DNA from: Microbacterium sp. zg-Y625
GTDB taxonomy: Bacteria; Actinomycetota; Actinomycetes; Actinomycetales; Microbacteriaceae
Assembly (NCBI RefSeq): GCF_030246925.1
Contig: NZ_CP126740.1
Location: forward strand, 2,914,001-2,978,000
Direction of reading: 5' to 3'
DNA length: 64,000 bases
Shown piece by piece: positions 1-8,562 of this stretch. The stretch's first letter is position 1, and each line of letters starts with the position of its first letter. The notes below the pieces were generated by a model, which had not been told where the DNA came from, did no database searches, and saw only the letters and a program-made list of their open reading frames with translations. Made by a program: the position numbers and the translations under genes.

Positions 1-3000
1 AGTTCGGGGAGCGTCTGCGTGATCGGCTCCGGCGAGGCGTTGAAGGCCACGAGCGCGCCCTCGAGCCCGCGATCGGCATCGGGACCCACCCGGTCGTCGA
101 TCAGCATGACCAGCGCGCCGGGGGCGGCATCCGGTCCGCTGCCGGGGAACGACACCTTCTGCTGGATCAGCTCCGCCGACCCGAGGCGCAGCAGCCCGAC
201 CTCGTCGCGCACCCGCAGCAGGTCGAGCGCCGCGGCCTCCGCGGCAGCGATGTCGGATGACGCGGGCTTGAGTGCCGGATCGGCCAGCAGCGGCGCCATG
301 ATCGGCCATTTGTCCTCGTTGTCGGCGGCGCGGGGCAGGCCCGACCCGAACGTCGACTCCTGACCGGTCCAGTCGATGCGGTTGAACCAGTCGCCGGAGT
401 TGTAGCTGTTGCGATCGAGCGACTTCGAGCGCAGCAGCTCGGTGCCGGCGTGCCAGAACGACGGCGTCTGCGCGAAGGCGGTGGTGGCCAGCGACAGCGT
501 GTTCATGCGCACCCGGTCGGCCATGGGCGTGTCCGCAGGGAGCTTCAGCACCGACAGGTCGTAGAGCGTCTCATTGTCGTGCGCGTCGACGTAGGTGATG
601 ATCTCGTCCGGCTGCTCGGCGTACCCCGCCGGGGCGCCGCGGTAGTCCAGCTCGTCACCGGCGCGCACCGTTCCCGTCGAGTCCGTGAGCGTGAAGTCCC
701 GCAGGTTGCCCGCGAGGCCCAGCTTCACCAGGTCGGTCTGGTGCGCGAGGTCGGCCAGCGCCTGCTCTGGCGTGCCGTTGATCGGGTTGCCGTTCGGGTC
801 GGTGCCGAGGCCGGTGCCGAAACCCTGCTGCTGCACCGTCTCGCCTGCCACCGGGCTGCCGCCGTGCACGGCGTCACGCAGACGGTCGCTGAAGGTGCCG
901 ATACCCGTGCCGCCGAGGTTCCCCTGCCGCGCCTGCTCGAACAGGGCGTCGTCGACGACCTCGCCGAAGTTCCATCCCTCGCCGTAGAGGTAGACCTTCG
1001 ACCCGTCGACGCCGTCCTTCTTCATCGTGAGCGCGTCCAGCGCATCGCGGACGGCCTGCATGTTGGCGGTCGAGTGGTGACCCATGAGGTCGAACCGGAA
1101 CCCGTCGACCTTGTAGTCGCGCGCCCAGGTGACGACGGAGTCGACCATCAGCTTCTCGGCCAGCTCGTGCTCGGTGGCGACGTTCTGGCAGCAGGTGGAG
1201 GTCTCGACACCGCCGGTGAGGTTCAGGCGGTGGTAATAGCCGGGGACGACCCGGTCGAGTACCGACTTCTCCCCCTGGCCCGACTGCGCGGTGTGGTTGA
1301 AGACCTGGTCGAGCACGACCTGCAGGCCCATACCGTGGAGGGCGCCCACCATCTCGCGGAACTCGTGCACGCGGGCGCCACCCTCGGGATCGACGGCGTA
1401 CGAACCCTCGGGGGCGGTGAAGTGGTACGGGTCGTACCCCCAGTTGAAGCCGTCGGTGTCGGCGATCGCCTCGACGCACGCCTGCTGCTCGGTGGATGCC
1501 GGACCGAACGACGCCAGGTCGCACGCCGGCTGTGCCTGCAGTGCCCGGTTCTCCTCGATCGTGGCGATGTCGAAGGTGGGGAGCAGGTGCACGGTGTTGA
1601 TGCCGGCATCCGCCAGCTGCCGCAGCTGCTGGGTACCCGCACTGTCGCGGGTGAAGGCGCGGTAGGTTCCCCGCTCGGCCTCGGGCACCGACTCATCGGT
1701 GATCGAGAAGTCGCGCACGTGCAGCTCGTAGATGGCCCGGTCGACGGGCCGATCGATCACGGGCGCCTTCGTGCGCTCCCACACCCGCGGGCGCCACTGC
1801 TTGTCGGCCAGGTCGATCGCGACGGACCGCACCGAGTTCGTCGTCAACGCGTGCGAGTACGGATCCGTGACGAGGTTCGTCTCGATCGCTCCGGTCTCTG
1901 GCGCGTAGACCACGACCTCCCAGACGAACTCGTCGCCCGTGAGGTCGCGCTTGCCTGCGACCTCCCACACGCCGGATGCCGCGTCGCGCGTCGCCTCGTG
2001 GCGTGTCGGCGTGCCCTCGTCGCGCGCGGTGTGGCCGGTGGGCCCGTCCCAGGTCAGCAGCGTGACCGACTGGGCGGTCGGGGCCCACAGCCGGAAGGTC
2101 GGCTTGTTGCCGCGGAACGTCACGCCGAGGTCGGCGTCGGCGGCCGCGTCGGCGTAGAGGTCGTCGAGCACGCCCGGGATCTGCACGCCGGTCGCGGCGG
2201 CGAGCATGCCGTCGCCGCCACGCTGCGACACCATCAGCTGGCCGCGCAGCAGCTCGCCGGCGGCATCCGCATCGGGGACCCGCAGCGCGACGAAACCGGC
2301 GAGCGCCGGGAAGCGCTCGCGCTGGGCCTCGGTGAGGCCGCCGTCGACGCGCTCGAGGTCGAAGCTCTCGCCCCCGGTGACGCCGTCGTCGGTGACGGCC
2401 AGCGACGCGTCGGCCGCGGCGTGCACCTGCCAGGTGGCATCCGCCGGGTCGGCGCCCAGGTCGGTCGGCCACGCGACGGTCTCGGCGTCGATCCAGTGCG
2501 CGCGCGACTGGCCGACTCCGCCCAGCGGCGGGTCGGCGACGTCGATCTCGAGCACGTGGGTCGCCAGGGTGTAGCGGAAGACGACGATGGTGCCTTCGGC
2601 GACGGTGAACGCGTAGTTCGCGCCGCCCGGCGCGCCGCCGACACCGTAGTTCTCGTCCCAGCTGAGGCCGTGCGCGACCTTGATCTCGTAGGCGCCGGCG
2701 GGGATCGCGTCGGTGGTGAACTCGTACACCCCGTCGCGGTCGGCGTCGGCCATGAGGGTCGCGAGGCAGTCCGGCATCCAGTCGCCGGCGCAGCCGAGCT
2801 CGCTCTGCACCGAGCCGGGGAGGGTGACGATGGGGCCCTCGGCGCTGGACTGCACGATGTTGCTGCGCGGGTCGAAGTAGAACGAGATGGCGCCGCCGGG
2901 GTGCGAGATCGCGATGTTCGCGCCGTTCGCCACGCCGCCGGCGCCGTAGTTGATGTCCCACGAGCCGTTGAGTGCGGCCTTGTACTCGTAGTCGCCGGCG

Positions 3001-5612
3001 GGCAGGTCGAACGTGCGGGCCCAGATGCCATCGGCACCCAGCGTGAGGTTCGCCGCCTCGCAGCCGGGCGTCCAGTCGCCCGGGCAGCCGAGCTCGGAGT
3101 TGAGGCTGCCGGCGATGGTCACCATGTCGATCGGCTGCTCGGGCTCTTCGGGGACCTCGAGCGAGACGGCGTTGCCGACGGACGCGTAGGTGGATGCCGC
3201 GGCGCGGTCGCCGCCGGCATCCGTCGTCACGGCGCGGTACTCCACGAGGGTGCCCGCGGCGAGGTCGCGGATGTCGTGGAAGACACGCGGGCTCGTGCTC
3301 TCGGCGGTGCCGAGCGGCTGCCACTCGTCGGAGCCGACCACGCGCCAGGCGAAGCTCGTCTCCTGCCACGTGGTGTCGTCGACGTCGGCTGCGACGGCGA
3401 CCGATCCGCTCAGTGCGGCGCCGGGCGTCGGAACCGAGACGCTGATGCCGGGAGCGCCGGAGGGGTCGGTGACGGGGGCGTCGGCGCGGTAGACGACGGC
3501 GGACAGCGCGGGCACGGTGACCTCGGCCACGGCATCGGCGCCCGTCGCGACGGCGGTGTCGGCGCCGTACACCGGGGCGAACCCGGCGTCGGCGGTGAGT
3601 GTCGGGATCTGGGCCGTCGCGGGTGCGCCGGTGTTGTTCAGCGCGACGAGGTATTCGACCTTCTCGTCGCGGTCGACGCGGGAGAACGCGTACACCCCGG
3701 CGCCGTTGTCGGCGTGGCGCTCGATCTGCGCGCCGGCGACGAGGGCGGGGTGGTCCTCGCGCAGCTGCGCGAGGGCGGCGATGTGCGTGTAGACCGGCGC
3801 GTCGGTGTCGTAGCGGTCGACCGATCCGGCGGCCTCACCGGTGATCAGGTTCTGGTCGCGGTACTCGGGCACGGCGCTGGCGAAGAGGGTCTGGCGGGCG
3901 TCCTTGTCGCCGCCGGGACCGGCGAAGCCCTGCTCGTCGCCGTAATAGACGACCGGCTGCCCGCGGCCGAAGAACATCAGCTCGTGGGCGAGCAGGTCGC
4001 GCTGCAGCGCATCGGGGGCCGACTGCAGCAGGTAGCCGACGCGGCCCATGTCGTGATTGCCGAGGAAGGTGGGGAGGGCGGTGGCAGAGGAATCCGGGGT
4101 CGTGTAGCGGTCGTCGCCGGCGTACAGGGACTGCAGTCCGCGCGCACTGTTGCCAGCGGCGTAGCCGACCGCCGCGGACTGGAACGCGAAGTCGAGCACC
4201 GAGTTCATGTCGGTGTCGCGCACGTAGGGCGCGAGCTTGGCGGGGTCGGCGTCGTACACCTCGCCGAACATGAAGAAGTCGGGCTTGCCTGCGACATCGC
4301 GGGCGTAGTCCAGCACCTCGGTGGACCACTGCTCCCAGAACTCCGGGTTCACGTGCTTGACGGTGTCGATGCGGAAGCCGTCGATGCCGAGGTCGATCCA
4401 GTCCTGGTAGACGTCGACGAAGCCCTCGACGACCGTGGGGTGCTCGGTCATGAGGTCGTCGAGCCCGTCGAAGTCGCCGAGCGTCACCGACTCGCCCTCC
4501 CAGACCGTGTTTCCGCGGTTGTGGTACAGCGTCGGGTCGTTCAGCCACGCGGGGGTCTTCGCGTCCTGCAGGGCGGGGTCCACGACCGGGGTGTGCGGGA
4601 AGCTCGTCGCGGCGTCGAGCGCGGGGAAGTCGCCGGTACCGGCGTAATCGGCGGGGTCGAAGGCGCTGCCTGCGGCGTCGCGGTACGGCTCGGTGGCCGA
4701 GTCGACATAGTCGTAGACGCCCTCTTCGTAGCCGATGACGTCGGCGGTGTGGTTGGTGATGATGTCGAAGTAGACCTTGATGTCCTGCGCGTGCGCCTCG
4801 GCGATGAGGGCCTCGAGTTCGGCGTTGGTGCCCAGGTGCGGGTCGATCTGCGTGAAGTCGGTGATCCAGTAGCCGTGGTAGCCGGCACTGGCGTCCGTCC
4901 CTTCACCCTGCACCGGCCGGTTGGCGAAGCTCGGGGTGAGCCAGATGGCCGTGGTGCCGAGGCCGGCGATGTAGTCGAGTTGGGAGCGCAGGCCGGCGAT
5001 ATCGCCGCCGTTGTAGAAGCCCTTGTCGGTCGGGTCGAAGCCGTGCGCGAAGCGGTCGCCCTCGATGCCGCCGGTGTCGTTGCCGGGGTCGCCGTTGGCG
5101 AAGCGGTCGGTCATGACGAAGTAGAACTGCTCGGCGGCGCCGGGCTGACGCACCGGCGGAGCGACGAGGTCCGCATCGGCGTCGCCGTCGTAGTCGCCGC
5201 GGACGCTGAGCGCCTCGAGGCCCACACGGTGGGTGGTGTCGTCGAAGACGAAGCGCAGAGTCGCCGGGCCGTCGATGGTCAGCGGGATGTTGTCGGCGCC
5301 CCCGTCGAGTCCGTACGCCTCATCCCAGGTGTCGTTGACGGCGACCTTGTACTCGTAGCTGCCGGCGGGCACCTCGAACTCGGCCGCGAAGACGCCCGCC
5401 TCGTCGGTGGCCGCGAGCTCGGTCGCCCCGCAGTCGGGCTGCCAGTCGTCGGAGCAGCCCAGCTCGTTCTGCAGGCTGCCGACGAGGGCGAACGTGCGGT
5501 CGGCGGCGAGCGCCGGCGCCGCGGTGGCGACGGCGGATCCGGTGAGGACCAGTGCCGCTGCGGCGAGGGATGCCAGCATGCGGCGGGCGCGGGAGGGGGA
5601 CGTCTGTGGCAC
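1..5612 (-). CDS. secreted amylopullulanase (two GH13 domains), 3' end outside window
   Basis: Predicted extracellular enzyme hydrolysing alpha-1,4 and alpha-1,6 links of starch, glycogen or pullulan. About 1,870 residues are visible and the C-terminus is cut by the window start. GTG at 5612 is chosen because AGGAG lies 5 nt upstream; a signal peptide (hydrophobic core LASLAAAALVLTG, cleavage near residues 36-37) follows. Order: X25-type beta domain (SLQNELGC...W), a first GH13 barrel with D416 (GFRIDTVKH), E451 (GEVYDAD) and D521 (LGNHDMGR), two more X25 repeats (both again containing ELGC), a CBM48-like region, and a pullulanase-type GH13_14 barrel with D1508 (GFRFDLMGH), E1545 (GEGWNFGE) and D1679 (DAHDNETL). 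Both barrels keep full catalytic triads, so the protein should be bifunctional. Residue numbers are counted from the chosen start. Family call is firm; exact products are inferred. Confidence 0.9.
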   Translation of the reverse strand, partial: MPQTSPSRARRMLASLAAAALVLTGSAVATAAPALAADRTFALVGSLQNELGCSDDWQPDCGATELAATDEAGVFAAEFEVPAGSYEYKVAVNDTWDEAYGLDGGADNIPLTIDGPATLRFVFDDTTHRVGLEALSVRGDYDGDADADLVAPPVRQPGAAEQFYFVMTDRFANGDPGNDTGGIEGDRFAHGFDPTDKGFYNGGDIAGLRSQLDYIAGLGTTAIWLTPSFANRPVQGEGTDASAGYHGYWITDFTQIDPHLGTNAELEALIAEAHAQDIKVYFDIITNHTADVIGYEEGVYDYVDSATEPYRDAAGSAFDPADYAGTGDFPALDAATSFPHTPVVDPALQDAKTPAWLNDPTLYHNRGNTVWEGESVTLGDFDGLDDLMTEHPTVVEGFVDVYQDWIDLGIDGFRIDTVKHVNPEFWEQWSTEVLDYARDVAGKPDFFMFGEVYDADPAKLAPYVRDTDMNSVLDFAFQSAAVGYAAGNSARGLQSLYAGDDRYTTPDSSATALPTFLGNHDMGRVGYLLQSAPDALQRDLLAHELMFFGRGQPVVYYGDEQGFAGPGGDKDARQTLFASAVPEYRDQNLITGEAAGSVDRYDTDAPVYTHIAALAQLREDHPALVAGAQIERHADNGAGVYAFSRVDRDEKVEYLVALNNTGAPATAQIPTLTADAGFAPVYGADTAVATGADAVAEVTVPALSAVVYRADAPVTDPSGAPGISVSVPTPGAALSGSVAVAADVDDTTWQETSFAWRVVGSDEWQPLGTAESTSPRVFHDIRDLAAGTLVEYRAVTTDAGGDRAAASTYASVGNAVSLEVPEEPEQPIDMVTIAGSLNSELGCPGDWTPGCEAANLTLGADGIWARTFDLPAGDYEYKAALNGSWDINYGAGGVANGANIAISHPGGAISFYFDPRSNIVQSSAEGPIVTLPGSVQSELGCAGDWMPDCLATLMADADRDGVYEFTTDAIPAGAYEIKVAHGLSWDENYGVGGAPGGANYAFTVAEGTIVVFRYTLATHVLEIDVADPPLGGVGQSRAHWIDAETVAWPTDLGADPADATWQVHAAADASLAVTDDGVTGGESFDLERVDGGLTEAQRERFPALAGFVALRVPDADAAGELLRGQLMVSQRGGDGMLAAATGVQIPGVLDDLYADAAADADLGVTFRGNKPTFRLWAPTAQSVTLLTWDGPTGHTARDEGTPTRHEATRDAASGVWEVAGKRDLTGDEFVWEVVVYAPETGAIETNLVTDPYSHALTTNSVRSVAIDLADKQWRPRVWERTKAPVIDRPVDRAIYELHVRDFSITDESVPEAERGTYRAFTRDSAGTQQLRQLADAGINTVHLLPTFDIATIEENRALQAQPACDLASFGPASTEQQACVEAIADTDGFNWGYDPYHFTAPEGSYAVDPEGGARVHEFREMVGALHGMGLQVVLDQVFNHTAQSGQGEKSVLDRVVPGYYHRLNLTGGVETSTCCQNVATEHELAEKLMVDSVVTWARDYKVDGFRFDLMGHHSTANMQAVRDALDALTMKKDGVDGSKVYLYGEGWNFGEVVDDALFEQARQGNLGGTGIGTFSDRLRDAVHGGSPVAGETVQQQGFGTGLGTDPNGNPINGTPEQALADLAHQTDLVKLGLAGNLRDFTLTDSTGTVRAGDELDYRGAPAGYAEQPDEIITYVDAHDNETLYDLSVLKLPADTPMADRVRMNTLSLATTAFAQTPSFWHAGTELLRSKSLDRNSYNSGDWFNRIDWTGQESTFGSGLPRAADNEDKWPIMAPLLADPALKPASSDIAAAEAAALDLLRVRDEVGLLRLGSAELIQQKVSFPGSGPDAAPGALVMLIDDRVGPDADRGLEGALVAFNASPEPITQTLPE

Positions 5613-5725
5613 GGTCACTCCTGGGAAGCGGGTACGGCGATGTACCGGGGGGGGATCCCCGACGCTAGCAGCGGGTACTGACGCGTTTCGGGCGGTTTCC
5701 GGGCTGCGGACATGAGAGTCCGCTC

Positions 5726-5744
5726 ATGTGATGCCGCATCACAT
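5726..5744. promoter_or_regulatory. 19-bp perfect palindrome, putative operator
   Basis: ATGTGATGC-C-GCATCACAT: two perfect 9-bp arms around one base. It lies in the divergent region between the amylopullulanase (start 5612) and the SDR (start 5832), about 110 bp and 90 bp from the two starts. The shape fits a dimeric regulator of LacI, GntR or CRP type. The TGTGA and TCACA halves are 7 nt apart, not the 6 of a canonical CRP site. Which gene it controls is not known. Confidence 0.55.
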
Positions 5745-5746
5745 AC

Positions 5747-5765
5747 GCTCTGAAAGATTAAGATG
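5747..5765 (+). promoter_or_regulatory. AT-rich island motif, site 0 (upstream of SDR; weak)
   Basis: Contains TGAAAGATTAAGATG, matching the AAAGATTA core that recurs across the island. It sits 67-85 bp upstream of the SDR start at 5832 and would be the leftmost member of the motif set. The bases preceding the core match poorly, so it is a weak member. Confidence 0.35.
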
Positions 5766-5831
5766 ATGCCCGATAGGCGATCCATCGTTCAGCCAACGAG
5801 CCCAGCTCGGATCACCGGTAAGGAGCATGCC

Positions 5832-6647
5832 ATGCACGGCACATCGCTGGCGGGACGCACCGCCGTCGTCTCGGGCTCAGGCCGAGGCATCGGCCGGGCT
5901 ATCGCCGATGCCCTCGCCGATGCCGGCGCGACCGCGGTGATCCTGGCCCGCCACGCCGACCAGGTCGATGACGCTGTCAACACCATCCGTGCACGCGGGG
6001 GCAAAGCGGTCGCGTGCGTTGCGGATCTCCGCGACCCTGCCGCAGTCGAGGCCGCCTGGACGCGAATACACGGGGAGGCGGGCGACGTGGACATCCTCGT
6101 GAACAATGCGGGCATCAACGCGAAGCGGCCGTTCGTTCCCCTTCCGGTTCCCCCCGGCGCCACGGTGGGACAGCCGGGCTCCGGGCCCGCGTCGGTCGGA
6201 ATGACCGACGCGGAGTGGGATGCCATCTTCGACACGCACGTGCGCGCTTCCCTGCACCTCGTCCGGCTCTTCGGCCCTGGGATGCTCGCTCGGGGGTGGG
6301 GCCGCGTGATCAACATCGGCTCAAGCGCTGTGGGACGCGCGCCCAATCTGTCCGGGCCCTACAAGGTCGCCAAGGGCGCGCTCATGCACTACACCGCCGC
6401 CCTCGCGAAGGAATGGGCGCCCCATGGGGTAACCGTCAATGCGATCAGCCCGGGGCACTTCCGCACAGACATGTCCAAGGCGCTGCACGACAGCCCCGAA
6501 GGCCAGGCCTGGCTGCGCGAGCGCATCCCCATGGGGCACCCCGGGGACATTCGCGAGCTGGGCGCTCTGGCGACATTTCTGGCCGGCGAACGGGCGTCAT
6601 TCATCACGGGCCAGATGATCGGCGTGGACGGCGGCGAAACGCTCTGA
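5832..6647 (+). CDS. SDR family oxidoreductase
   Basis: 271-residue classical short-chain dehydrogenase/reductase, NAD(P)-dependent interconversion of an alcohol and a ketone in the cytosol. Start ATG 5832 is preceded by AAGGAG at 6-nt spacing; an upstream in-frame ATG at 5763 lacks such a site. Visible: glycine-rich SGSGRGIG near the N-terminus, NNAG, catalytic serine in NIGSSAVG, YKVAK (YxxxK) and the usual C-terminal GVDGGETL. A proline/glycine-rich insertion of about 25 residues follows NNAG (KRPFVPLPVPPGATVGQPG), longer than in most members, and probably shapes the substrate pocket. It converges on the ThDP enzyme gene and is the first island gene after the amylopullulanase. Substrate unknown. 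Confidence 0.85.
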   Translation: MHGTSLAGRTAVVSGSGRGIGRAIADALADAGATAVILARHADQVDDAVNTIRARGGKAVACVADLRDPAAVEAAWTRIHGEAGDVDILVNNAGINAKRPFVPLPVPPGATVGQPGSGPASVGMTDAEWDAIFDTHVRASLHLVRLFGPGMLARGWGRVINIGSSAVGRAPNLSGPYKVAKGALMHYTAALAKEWAPHGVTVNAISPGHFRTDMSKALHDSPEGQAWLRERIPMGHPGDIRELGALATFLAGERASFITGQMIGVDGGETL

Positions 6648-6689
6648 ACCGCATGAAACGCGGGCCGATCGCGTGACGGGACGACGCCG

Positions 6690-8357
6690 TCAGGGGTTGC
6701 GCTGCGGGTCGGCGCTGATCTCCGCGGCATCCAAGAGGACGTTGATCAGGCCAGGGCCGCGCCATCCGCGCGCCGCGTCGAGCGCCGCTTCCAACTCGGC
6801 GACCGTCCGCACGGTGCGTCCCCGCCCACCCAGGACCTCGGCGAGCGCACCGAGATCCGGCCAATCGAACAGGGACAGCGACGGGTCCAGCCCTTTGCGC
6901 ACCATGAGCACGTGTTCCGCCCCGAAAGAGCCGTCGTTGAAGACGACCACGAGAAGGTCCAGCTGCTGCGCCACCGCCATACGGAACTCATTCACCCCGC
7001 CCAGCATGAAACCCCCGTCACCGCAGGCCAGCAGCGTCGGCCGGCCGGCCGAAGCCACCGCCGCTCCGATCGCGTAGGGCACCCCCACGCCGATCGACCC
7101 GAAGTGGATGGTGTGGACGTAGTCACGCGGATGGGGCACCGTCAGCACGCCGAGCGCCGTCACGCATTGGCGCCCCGCGTCGATCACAAGCGTGCGTTCG
7201 GCAGGGAATCCCTGCTCGACGAGGTCCATCGCCACGCCCAGGTCGAGCGTGCCCGGCGGCCGATCTCCGCTGCGTTCGCGCGCCAGCTCACGCTCCTTCG
7301 CCAGGCGACGGGTCTCCTCGTGTGCCACTCGGGCGCTCGCGAGGCGCTCGCGCATCGGGGCACCGGCGAGGGACGACGCGGGCAGATCGGCCTGCCGCCA
7401 CAATGCCGTCAGCGCCCGAGTGGTTGCGGCACTGTCCCCGTGGACCGCGACGGTGGGGATCAGGTGCCGGCCCAAGGCCACCGGATCGGAGTCGATCTGC
7501 ACGAGCACGCGTCCGTGCAGGAGCGAGCCATGGGCGGTGGTCCACCTGTTCAGGCTCGCACCGACGGCGACCACGGCGTCCGCTTCGGCCAGAATCTCGG
7601 CAGTGGCGGCGCGCGACAGTCCGCCGAAGATCCCGAGATCAAGGGGGTGTCCCCTGAAAAGCTGCCGGGCCTGCACCGTCGTAGCCACGGGCGCACCGAT
7701 CGCCTTCGCCAGATCCAGCACCTCGTCCCGCGCCTGCACCGCTCCACGGCCGGCGAGGACGACTGGCCGCCGTGCCGACGCGAGCGCGCCGACAGCCTGT
7801 TCCAGCGCCGCCGCCGCGGGGACGACGACCCCGGTTTCCACGGCGAGCGCCTCGGCGACGTGCCCCGCCGTGGCGGCCCACTGGAACTCGGCAGGTACAT
7901 CGAAGACGACGGGGAGACGTCGAGAGACGGCAAGGTGCATCGCAGCAGCAAGATCACGCGCGGCGGAGTCGGGCGTTCGGACCGGATGGAAGAGAGCGCC
8001 GGTCGCGGTCACGACGGCGGCCTGATCGATGTCCTGGAAGTTGTCTGAGTCGGCCCGAGGCGTGTCCCCCACGATCAGCACGGTCGGCGCGCGGCGCTTG
8101 ACCGCTTCATAGAGCGAGTGGATCGTGTTGGCGAGCCCCGGGCCTTGCGTGACCGATGCGACGCCCACACCGCCGGTGACGGCGGCGTGGCCCAGCGCCG
8201 CGAGCAGGGCCGAGCCCTCATGCGCGACGGGAACGAAGACGCCCCCGCGGCGGCGGAAGCTCTCCATCATGTAGACGTTGGCATCGCCCACCAATCCGAA
8301 GACGGTCGAGACGCCGTGCTCGCGGAGCGTCGCCGCCACCGCATCGTGGACTTCCAC
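6690..8357 (-). CDS. thiamine-diphosphate-dependent enzyme, acetolactate-synthase-like
   Basis: 555-residue ThDP enzyme of the acetolactate synthase / benzoylformate decarboxylase superfamily. The N-terminal PYR domain carries the conserved glutamate (VAHEGSALLAALGHA); a central domain follows; the C-terminal PP domain has the ThDP/Mg motif GDGGFMLGGVNEF...VVVFNDGSFG. GTG 8357 is preferred because GGAGG lies 5 nt upstream; ATG 8414, nineteen codons earlier, has no ribosome site and overlaps the AT-rich site. It is divergent from the TRAP transporter and lies beside an SDR, not beside ilvN/ilvC, so a catabolic C-C cleavage (2-keto acid decarboxylation or hydrolytic cleavage of a cyclic 1,2-dione, as in ThDP-dependent cyclohexane-1,2-dione hydrolase) is likelier than branched-chain amino-acid synthesis. 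Reaction is inferred. Confidence 0.8.
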   Translation of the reverse strand: MEVHDAVAATLREHGVSTVFGLVGDANVYMMESFRRRGGVFVPVAHEGSALLAALGHAAVTGGVGVASVTQGPGLANTIHSLYEAVKRRAPTVLIVGDTPRADSDNFQDIDQAAVVTATGALFHPVRTPDSAARDLAAAMHLAVSRRLPVVFDVPAEFQWAATAGHVAEALAVETGVVVPAAAALEQAVGALASARRPVVLAGRGAVQARDEVLDLAKAIGAPVATTVQARQLFRGHPLDLGIFGGLSRAATAEILAEADAVVAVGASLNRWTTAHGSLLHGRVLVQIDSDPVALGRHLIPTVAVHGDSAATTRALTALWRQADLPASSLAGAPMRERLASARVAHEETRRLAKERELARERSGDRPPGTLDLGVAMDLVEQGFPAERTLVIDAGRQCVTALGVLTVPHPRDYVHTIHFGSIGVGVPYAIGAAVASAGRPTLLACGDGGFMLGGVNEFRMAVAQQLDLLVVVFNDGSFGAEHVLMVRKGLDPSLSLFDWPDLGALAEVLGGRGRTVRTVAELEAALDAARGWRGPGLINVLLDAAEISADPQRNP

Positions 8358-8416
8358 GTCGCCCTCCCCACGATCGCGCAGGCGGTAGGCACCCCGTCCC
8401 GCAAACCTCAGCATGG

Positions 8417-8443
8417 CTATCTTTGGAATCTTTGCATATATTA
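8417..8443. promoter_or_regulatory. AT-rich island motif, site a (ThDP enzyme / TRAP divergent promoter)
   Basis: On the minus strand it reads TATATGCAAAGATTCC followed by AAAGATAG, so it holds the core AAAGAT twice. It lies 60 bp upstream of the ThDP enzyme start (8357) and 120 bp upstream of the TRAP binding-protein start (8563). It is a sharp AT-rich island within very GC-rich flanks. Confidence 0.55.
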
Positions 8444-8562
8444 GCCCTCAGGCACATGCGCGACGTCGCGACAGCCTGCGAGACCCAGGGGGCAAGGTCG
8501 CCCGATCGCCGAGGCGGTCACGGTGCCGCGGCACCCACCATCGATCGCGGAAAGGGACACCA

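Noticed and set aside
450..5681. Plus-strand ORF of 1,743 codons
   Set aside because: It is antisense to the amylopullulanase. Its composition (Arg/Val/Gly/His-rich, no motifs) is that of a high-GC shadow; the minus strand has signal peptide, GH13 triads and repeats.
5726..5744. Canonical CRP site
   Set aside because: TGTGA and TCACA are 7, not 6, bases apart and the organism type uses different global regulators; kept only as a generic operator.
6690..8357. Anabolic acetolactate synthase (ilvB)
   Set aside because: No ilvN or ilvC beside it; shares a regulated promoter with a transporter and island genes.
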